Source: Cytophagales bacterium (GTDB lineage: Bacteria; Bacteroidota; Bacteroidia; Cytophagales; ES-bin-26). From it: DNA of 8,266 nucleotides. Below, piece after piece: positions 1 to 3,913 of this stretch. Position 1 is the first letter of the stretch. Each line of letters starts with the position of its first letter. The notes under the pieces were generated by a model. That model was not told the origin of the DNA. It worked only from the letters and a program-made list of their open reading frames with translations, and did not search any database. Position numbers and translations under genes: made by a program. The DNA lies in the NCBI GenBank assembly GCA_014379925.1, contig JACMKY010000350.1, positions 1-8,266 of the forward strand. The letters are read 5' to 3'.

Positions 1-47
1 AATTCCATTGCGTGCGTAAGTGGTTGGGTGAGTGCTCAGTAGTTATT

Positions 48-98
48 ATTCAGTATTCAGTATTCAGTATTCAGTATTCAGTATTCAGTATTCAGTAT
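48..98. repeat. Heptanucleotide tandem repeat, ATTCAGT x 7
   Basis: Seven perfect copies of the 7-bp unit ATTCAGT run from 48 to 96, followed by a partial AT. One unit in inverted orientation (ACTGAAT) sits alone at 134-140. A unit length of 7 and stop codons in the flanks argue against coding. The array lies in the non-coding stretch downstream of atpE. Tandem heptamers are common between genes in some bacterial groups and arise by replication slippage. No function can be read from the sequence. Confidence 0.95.
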
Positions 99-148
99 CA
101 AGTAGCTGATCGCAGAAAGTGCCGGGCCTGATCACTGAATGTTGTCCG

Positions 149-212
149 CCGAATTTTTATTGCTAAACCATTGATTACTAATACTGGCTGCTGAATTCTA
201 ATTGCTAAAACA
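149..212. repeat. Imperfect 22-bp direct repeat
   Basis: Positions 149-170 and 191-212 align without gaps at 18 of 22 bases. Both contain the identical core ATTGCTAAA (159-167 and 201-209) preceded by a GAATT-containing segment. The copies are 42 bp apart. This looks like a decayed intergenic repeat rather than an operator, since the second copy abuts the probable terminator of atpE. Confidence 0.55.
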
Positions 213-246
213 ACACCCGCGCACCAGCCTAGTGCCGGTACGCGGG
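209..246 (-). terminator. Probable terminator after atpE
   Basis: On the minus strand the arms CCCGCG (246-241) and CGCGGG (221-216) form a perfect 6-bp GC stem. Three more pairs (ACC/GGT) lie inside, after one mismatch. The stem is followed by TGTTGTTTTA. It starts 12 nt after the atpE stop codon at 259. The T-tract is interrupted, so termination may be partial. Confidence 0.45.
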
Positions 247-258
247 CGCGTTGGCTTG

Positions 259-519
259 CTAAGACCGGGTGGCGAGCAGAAAGCAGATCACGACGCCAAA
301 CAAGGCCACGGCTTCAATCAGCGCGGCAATGATCAGCATGGCGGTCTGGATTCTTCCGGCGGCTTCCGGCTGACGGGCAATGCCCTCCATGGCACTGCCG
401 CCAATCCGGCCGATGCCTACTCCGGCGCCTATCGCAACCAGACCAGCACCGATACCACCGCCCAGGTAGGCGAGGCCGTTGGCGTTCTCCAAAGCCTGTA
501 ACAACAAAGAAAGTAACAT
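259..519 (-). CDS. atpE: F0F1 ATP synthase subunit c
   Basis: This is the proteolipid subunit of the F0 rotor. Multiple copies form the membrane c-ring, which turns as protons pass and drives ATP synthesis in F1. The 86-residue product is a two-helix hairpin. Helix 1 (about 17-45) carries the glycine-repeat packing motif (GAGLVAIGAGVGIG). The polar loop RQP is at 49-51, and helix 2 (about 58-82) holds the ion-carrying carboxylate Glu69 in ALIEAVALF. The Na+-type signature is missing: there is no Gln in helix 1 and no Ser/Thr after the Glu. The ring is therefore most likely proton-driven. The ATG at 519 has no clear Shine-Dalgarno sequence. It lies 81 nt after the atpB stop, a gap that contains a strong hairpin and a U-rich leader. 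Length and motifs fit the family fully. Confidence 0.97.
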   Translation of the reverse strand: MLLSLLLQALENANGLAYLGGGIGAGLVAIGAGVGIGRIGGSAMEGIARQPEAAGRIQTAMLIIAALIEAVALFGVVICFLLATRS

Positions 520-569
520 GGGTAATTGGGATTATATAGGTGAAACAAAGAACTCAAACGAAACGCGAA

Positions 570-600
570 CCAGCCCGCGGCGAGCGGACACGCGGGTTGG
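570..600 (-). other. Intercistronic hairpin between atpB and atpE
   Basis: On the minus strand a 10-bp stem with one A·C mismatch (arms 600-591 and 579-570) encloses an 11-nt loop. It begins at the base right after the atpB stop codon. The core arms CCCGCG/CGCGGG match those of the hairpin after atpE. No run of T follows directly, so it is more likely an mRNA stability or processing element than a full terminator. The 50 nt between it and the atpE ATG are U-rich. Confidence 0.55.
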
Positions 601-1644
601 CTAACCCAGCGAGTGTTCCCGGTCATCCTCGGGATGGTGGTCTTCCACGACGGCGTTGCCGATGTACATGGCCGAGAAGAGCGTGAAGATGTACGCTTGC
701 AGGGTAGCCACCAGCAACTCCACGAAGTTCATGAACAGACTGAAGACCACCACCAGGGGACTCACGTACAGGGACTCGAACAGGAAAATGATTCCCAGCA
801 AACTCAGGATGATGATGTGACCCGCCGTAATGTTGGCAAACAACCGTACCATCAGCGAGAAAGGCTTGGTAAATACGCCAATGATCTCCACCGGTACCAT
901 AATCGGTAACAACGCCTTCGGCACGCCGGGCGTGGCAAAGATGTGCTGCCAGTAGTGCCGGTTGCCACTAAACTGCGTAACCAGGAAAGTTGCCAGGGCC
1001 AGCACGCCGGTGACGGCGATGTTGCCCGAAAGGTTGGCGCTGCCGGGCGTAAGACCGAGCAGGTTGTTGAACCAGATGAAGAAAAAGATGGTGAGCAGGT
1101 AGGGAAGGTACCGTTCGTATTTGGGTCCGATGTTGGCCTTGGCAATGTCGTCGCGCACGAACACGATGACGGGCTCGAACAACGACTGGATGCCGGAAGG
1201 GGCCTTGCCGCGGTTGCGCCGGTAAGCCGAAGCCACGCTGAAGAAGACGACGAACATCAGCACCACGCTCAGCAGCAACGACGCCACGTTTTTGGTGATG
1301 GAAAAATCGTACACCTGGCGGCCCGCTTCGGTGGGCACCACGTGCTCGTGTTCGTCGATCCGGTAGCCCTGGTAGGATTGTTCGGGATGCTCGGAGTCCC
1401 CGTAGAAGTTTTTGGAAGAAAAAACCTCCAGTCCCCGGTCCGCGGAATACAGAATGACGGGCAGGTGGATGCCGTACGCGTGGTGTCCGAGGTTAAAGAA
1501 GTGCCACATGTGCGCATCCGACACGTGGTGCATGATCATGCCACTGATGTCAAACTTACCGCCGGCCGGCTTCTCTTCCGCCAGGGATAATCGTGGAACA
1601 AGCAGGATAGTAAAGAAGAAAAACCAAATCGGGAGGCGACGCAT
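601..1644 (-). CDS. atpB: F0F1 ATP synthase subunit a
   Basis: This is the stator subunit that forms the two proton half-channels against the c-ring. The frame stays open upstream to 1728, but I choose the ATG at 1644. It starts a clear signal peptide (MRRLPIWFFFFTILLVPRLSLA, cleavage near residue 22) and lies 4 nt after the stop of the preceding gene. The product has 347 residues against about 270 in E. coli. The extra length is an N-terminal periplasmic region of about 110 residues with many histidines (for example MHHVSDAHMW and LGHHAYGIH), followed by five or so membrane helices. The essential arginine is Arg267 in MVRLFANITAGH, and the conserved LQAYIF with Gln316 lies in the last helix. 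The signal peptide and His-rich segment are typical of subunit a in Bacteroidota. The C-terminus is acidic and His-containing (EDHHPEDDREH). Confidence 0.96.
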   Translation of the reverse strand: MRRLPIWFFFFTILLVPRLSLAEEKPAGGKFDISGMIMHHVSDAHMWHFFNLGHHAYGIHLPVILYSADRGLEVFSSKNFYGDSEHPEQSYQGYRIDEHEHVVPTEAGRQVYDFSITKNVASLLLSVVLMFVVFFSVASAYRRNRGKAPSGIQSLFEPVIVFVRDDIAKANIGPKYERYLPYLLTIFFFIWFNNLLGLTPGSANLSGNIAVTGVLALATFLVTQFSGNRHYWQHIFATPGVPKALLPIMVPVEIIGVFTKPFSLMVRLFANITAGHIIILSLLGIIFLFESLYVSPLVVVFSLFMNFVELLVATLQAYIFTLFSAMYIGNAVVEDHHPEDDREHSLG

Positions 1645-1648
1645 GGGG

Positions 1649-2017
1649 CTAGCTGCTGGTTGAATTGCGCCGCAAGTTAGCCAATAACGCATAGATTTCA
1701 AACCCGGTATATCCCAGATACAACACAAAAAAGTTCGCCAGGAACCCGTAAAGCCCGGCCGTTTCCCGGAAAATGAACCCCGCCAGAAAGCCGATGCTCA
1801 GCATCAGCCGGCCCACTACGATCCCCAGGTAGTAAACGGTTTGGTTGCGGGCGGGCCGGCGGTCGACCCGCCGGATGATCTGGTGCACCACCAGGGAAAG
1901 GACAAACAGGAAGGTCAGAATGATCCAGGCTCCGGGATGAACGAGCGGGTCGGCCAGCCAGTCGGCCAGTCCCAGCGCGCCCGCCATTAGTAGGGTAAAA
2001 ACGAGGAGCTGGGGCAT
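1649..2017 (-). CDS. Four-helix membrane protein in the AtpI position
   Basis: This 122-residue integral membrane protein has four predicted helices, at about 3-20, 30-47, 61-83 and 91-113. A basic cytoplasmic-type loop, RRVDRRPARNQ, lies at 49-59 between helices 2 and 3. It sits between an AtpZ-like gene and atpB, 4 nt before the atpB ATG, which is exactly where AtpI is encoded in other bacteria. AtpI and AtpZ assist c-ring assembly or Mg2+/Ca2+ supply. By topology, size and position this is a plausible AtpI counterpart, but I do not recognise a family signature and the function is inferred from context. The ATG at 2017 is the first in the frame. Translation of atpB may be coupled to it. Confidence 0.85.
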   Translation of the reverse strand: MPQLLVFTLLMAGALGLADWLADPLVHPGAWIILTFLFVLSLVVHQIIRRVDRRPARNQTVYYLGIVVGRLMLSIGFLAGFIFRETAGLYGFLANFFVLYLGYTGFEIYALLANLRRNSTSS

Positions 2018-2030
2018 TGAACATTGCGGG

Positions 2031-2090
2031 GAATTATGAATTACGAATCGGTGGGGCCGCCTAGGCTCGCCTACTCAGTTGGTAATTCAT
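2031..2090. repeat. Inverted repeat with heptamer units
   Basis: ATGAATTAC (2036-2044) and GTAATTCAT (2082-2090) are perfect 9-bp inverted arms around a 37-nt spacer. The spacer contains the palindrome GCCTAGGC (2059-2066). The left arm is part of a short heptamer tandem, GAATTAT-GAATTAC-GAAT (2031-2048), which on the minus strand reads as ATTC-based units similar to the ATTCAGT array. The element fills the 84-nt gap between the AtpZ-like gene and the AtpI-position gene. Confidence 0.6.
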
Positions 2091-2101
2091 CTCACTGGCT
2101 T

Positions 2102-2386
2102 TCAGCTTTTTTCTTTCATCAGGTCCCGAATAATCAGCACCAGCGAACCGACGGTAAAGAGCAACGAAAGACCGATCGTGAAAGCGGGTGCTTTCAACGC
2201 AAGCCACCGGTCCAAACGGCTGCCCAGCCAAGCGCCCAGGGCGATGCTGGCAACCAACTGGAAAGCCATGCCCGAATACTTCAGGTACGGACTGGCACCT
2301 CCCCGCGGCGGCGAACCGTCAGACGGTTTGGGCGGGGGGTTGGATCGCGGGCTGGATGGGGGATTGTCTTTCGATTCTTCTTTCAA
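2102..2386 (-). CDS. atpZ: AtpZ-like F0F1 ATPase-associated protein
   Basis: This is a small two-helix membrane protein of the AtpZ/ATPase gene 1 type, whose members accompany atp operons and are linked to F0 assembly and divalent cation transport. It has 94 residues. Residues 1-34 are hydrophilic, proline- and serine-rich and basic. The conserved-looking YLKYSGMAFQ starts helix 1 (about 39-56), a short loop GSRLDRWL follows, and helix 2 spans about 68-86 with a charged end (RDLMKEKS). The only start upstream of YLKYSG is a TTG at 2386, with a stop three codons before it. The ATG at 2269 would cut into helix 1. With the TTG start, the gene overlaps the bactofilin end by 68 nt in another frame. 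The family call is from topology, motif and position. The start is less certain. Confidence 0.82.
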   Translation of the reverse strand: MKEESKDNPPSSPRSNPPPKPSDGSPPRGGASPYLKYSGMAFQLVASIALGAWLGSRLDRWLALKAPAFTIGLSLLFTVGSLVLIIRDLMKEKS

Positions 2387-2783
2387 CGTTTCCGTTCAGT
2401 TTTATTTCGTTGACGGCGCCCATCTTGCAACTGCCGTTGAAGGTAGCCCCCGACTCCACCACCAGTTTGCTGGTAACGATGTCGCCGTGGATGATTGAGG
2501 TGGCTTTCAGAATGAGCAAGTCCGCTACTTCCACTTTTCCTTTGATCTCACCGGCCAGCTCGGCATTTTGGGAGAGGACGTTGCCGTCGATCAGGGACGT
2601 GTCGCCCTGAAAAACCTTTCCCTTGTTCTTTACGTTGCCGACAATCTTGCCGTCGATGCGGAGGTTACCGGCCGTTTCAACGTTGCCTTCGATGGTCGTG
2701 CCTTTGGCGATGTGGCTGGTGGCGTCGGGTGCGTTAACCGGTGCACTTTCCCGGCCGTTGGTTTCTTTGTTGTTTCCAAACAT
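2319..2783 (-). CDS. Bactofilin family cytoskeletal protein
   Basis: Bactofilins polymerise without nucleotide into filaments on the inner face of the membrane and place cell-wall enzymes. The product has 154 residues. A flexible N-terminus (1-24) precedes the beta-helix core (about 25-125), seen as repeated short strands with glycine turns such as IEGNVE, LRIDGKIVGNV, LIDGNVLSQNAELAGEIKGKV and IIHGDIVTSKLVVESGA. A charged then Pro/Gln-rich tail follows (132-154). The frame is open to 2912, but that would overlap the M23 gene with a non-bactofilin extension. The ATG at 2783 gives the normal MFGNNKE-type start. It lies 80 nt after the M23 stop. Bactofilin genes are often adjacent to M23 peptidase genes, with the enzyme as partner, and the same pairing is seen here. 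Confidence 0.93.
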   Translation of the reverse strand: MFGNNKETNGRESAPVNAPDATSHIAKGTTIEGNVETAGNLRIDGKIVGNVKNKGKVFQGDTSLIDGNVLSQNAELAGEIKGKVEVADLLILKATSIIHGDIVTSKLVVESGATFNGSCKMGAVNEIKLNGNVERRIERQSPIQPAIQPPAQTV

Positions 2784-2805
2784 GGCGAGTGTAGCGTTTA
2801 GGGTT

Positions 2806-2813
2806 CGAAGATA
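2806..2813 (-). promoter_or_regulatory. Possible -7 element before the bactofilin gene
   Basis: TATCTTCG on the minus strand differs from the Bacteroidota -7 consensus TAnnTTTG at one defined base. It lies 22 nt upstream of the bactofilin ATG. No clear TTG -33 element is found about 20 bp further upstream. It may give an internal promoter for bactofilin and the F0 genes, but the evidence is weak. Confidence 0.25.
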
Positions 2814-2832
2814 CTGGTTTCTGTCGGTTTTC

Positions 2833-2858
2833 CCGGATTTTTTCTCCCGCGAATCCGG
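2833..2858 (-). other. Hairpin between M23 and bactofilin genes
   Basis: CCGGATT (2833-2839) and AATCCGG (2852-2858) are perfect 7-bp inverted arms with a 12-nt loop. The hairpin starts 5 nt after the M23 stop codon. On the minus strand it is not followed by a T-tract (GAAAACC), so a complete terminator is unlikely. It could reduce read-through or mark an mRNA processing point within the operon. Confidence 0.4.
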
Positions 2859-2863
2859 CGTGC

Positions 2864-3784
2864 CTACAAGGAGACGAATGCTTCCGGATTCACCGCCACC
2901 CCATTGTACCACAATTCGAAGTGCAGGTGCGGCCCGGTAGTGAGGGAGCCCGTATTGCCGATGATGGCAACGATGTCGCCCGCTTTCACGAATTCGCCCG
3001 GCTTTTTGAGCAGTACGGAATTGTGTTTGTAGACGGATACGAGGTTGCTCCGGTGTTGAATGGCCATGACGTATCCCGTGTCATCGGTAAAGGAAGCGAG
3101 GAGCACCGTGCCGTCGGCCACGCACTTGACGGGCTCGTCCTTCTTGGCGACCATGTCCACCCCGTAGTGCGCCTGCCGGGCGTTGTACCGTTCCGAGATG
3201 ATGCCGCCGCGCAAAGGGTGGAAGAGGAAAATGTCCTGCAGGCGTTCTTTGCCGGGATTGCCGATCAGCACGGCCCCCCCGTTGCCGGTTGCTTCGAATT
3301 CCGCCCGAAGGGCGGCCCCGGCGTCCGAGATCCTGTCCACGGGTACCCTTTCCCGGGCGGGACTGGCCGGTGAAGCCATCTGGGGGAGGGTGTCGCCGGG
3401 CAGAATTTTTTTATTCTCTTTTATTACACCGTCCAGACTGTTCATAAAAACCTGTTTCTGGGCCAGCGCCTCCGACAAGGAATCCACGGTGAGGGAGAGT
3501 TCGTAGAGCCGCCGGTTGATTTCCTGCTCCTGGGTGACCGGGTTGAACCAACGGGCCAGCAGGGTGGAGGAGAGGTAAAAGCACCCGGAAAATAAAACGA
3601 CCAACGAAAGCGTTGTGAAAACGACTACCTTTGCGTAGGTGAGGGGATAGCTGATTTTGTGGGCAAAATTCTCTTCATTCCGGATGGTGAGTACGTACCG
3701 GTTGGTCAGCCGTTGCGAAAGGGTTTTGCCGTCGTTGAATGCGGGGCGGATTGTGCGCAGCAGGGTCGGGATTTTTCTGAACAT
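2864..3784 (-). CDS. Membrane-anchored M23 family metallopeptidase
   Basis: This is a zinc endopeptidase predicted to cut peptidoglycan cross-links in the periplasm. The product has 306 residues. A basic cytoplasmic N-terminus (1-49) is followed by one membrane segment (about 50-73), a coiled-coil-like stretch (about 84-125) and a Pro/Ser linker. The LytM/M23 domain is at about 187-300. Its ligands and catalytic residues are all present: His206 and Asp210 in HYGVD, His254 in YKHNS, and His286 and His288 in HLHFE. It should therefore be active, unlike degenerate LytM regulators. The bactofilin follows in the same operon. The long cytoplasmic tail could be the part that meets the bactofilin filament (inference). 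It has a divergent promoter region with the SprE-like gene. The ATG at 3784 begins a typical membrane-protein N-terminus. Such enzymes shape cells in other bacteria. Confidence 0.93.
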   Translation of the reverse strand: MFRKIPTLLRTIRPAFNDGKTLSQRLTNRYVLTIRNEENFAHKISYPLTYAKVVVFTTLSLVVLFSGCFYLSSTLLARWFNPVTQEQEINRRLYELSLTVDSLSEALAQKQVFMNSLDGVIKENKKILPGDTLPQMASPASPARERVPVDRISDAGAALRAEFEATGNGGAVLIGNPGKERLQDIFLFHPLRGGIISERYNARQAHYGVDMVAKKDEPVKCVADGTVLLASFTDDTGYVMAIQHRSNLVSVYKHNSVLLKKPGEFVKAGDIVAIIGNTGSLTTGPHLHFELWYNGVAVNPEAFVSL

Positions 3785-3843
3785 AGCGGATCACTTACAC
3801 CCGGAAAGCCGACGGGTTCGCCCGGCGGGGCAGGCGGAATTGC

Positions 3844-3870
3844 TTGACAAAAATATACATTCTACTTTCA
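3844..3870 (+). promoter_or_regulatory. Candidate promoter for the SprE-like/PBP1A unit
   Basis: TTG (3844-3846, within TTGACA) and TACTTTCA (3863-3870) are 16 bp apart. The second box fits TAnnTTTG at four of six defined bases. It lies in the same AT-rich segment as the minus-strand promoter, and its -33 region overlaps the -7 box of that promoter. It is the best plus-strand candidate, but weak. Confidence 0.3.
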
Positions 3871-3879
3871 TTCTTGCAA
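3848..3879 (-). promoter_or_regulatory. Bacteroidota-type promoter for the M23-bactofilin-atp unit
   Basis: On the minus strand TTG (3879-3877) and TATTTTTG (3855-3848) are separated by 21 bp. The second box matches TAnnTTTG at every defined base, and the spacing suits the -33/-7 promoter of the Bacteroidota primary sigma factor. Transcription would start near 3842, giving a leader of about 57 nt before the ATG at 3784. The segment is the AT-rich island of an otherwise GC-rich gap. Confidence 0.55.
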
Positions 3880-3913
3880 CGCGCCCGGCCGTCTTCCGAG
3901 CCCGGTTGGGACC

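Larger units (their letters stand above)
1..258. other. Non-coding region downstream of atpE
   Basis: No credible gene lies in this stretch. It is much more AT-rich than the flanking genes and stops occur in all frames. It contains the ATTCAGT array, an imperfect direct repeat and a GC-rich hairpin next to the atpE stop. In most bacteria atpF follows atpE within a few tens of bases. Here it does not start within 258 bp, so the next gene to the left is unknown. Confidence 0.8.

Noticed and set aside
48..98. The ATTCAGT array as a CRISPR
   Set aside because: Units are 7 bp and directly contiguous with no spacers, so it is a simple tandem repeat.
520..545. TATAAT before atpE as a sigma70-type promoter
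   Set aside because: A TATAAT lies about 13 nt before the atpE ATG on the minus strand, but there is no suitable -35 element, it is too close to the start codon, and this group uses TAnnTTTG.
943..1590. Plus-strand open frame of 215 codons opposite atpB
   Set aside because: atpB is unambiguous on the minus strand. The plus-strand product is low-complexity and charged, with no family features.
1645..1728. Upstream extension of atpB to the ATG at 1728
   Set aside because: It would add 28 residues ahead of a clear signal peptide and overlap the upstream membrane-protein gene. The ATG at 1644 fits better.
2784..2912. Upstream extension of the bactofilin to 2912
   Set aside because: The added 43 residues overlap the end of the M23 gene and do not resemble a bactofilin N-terminus.
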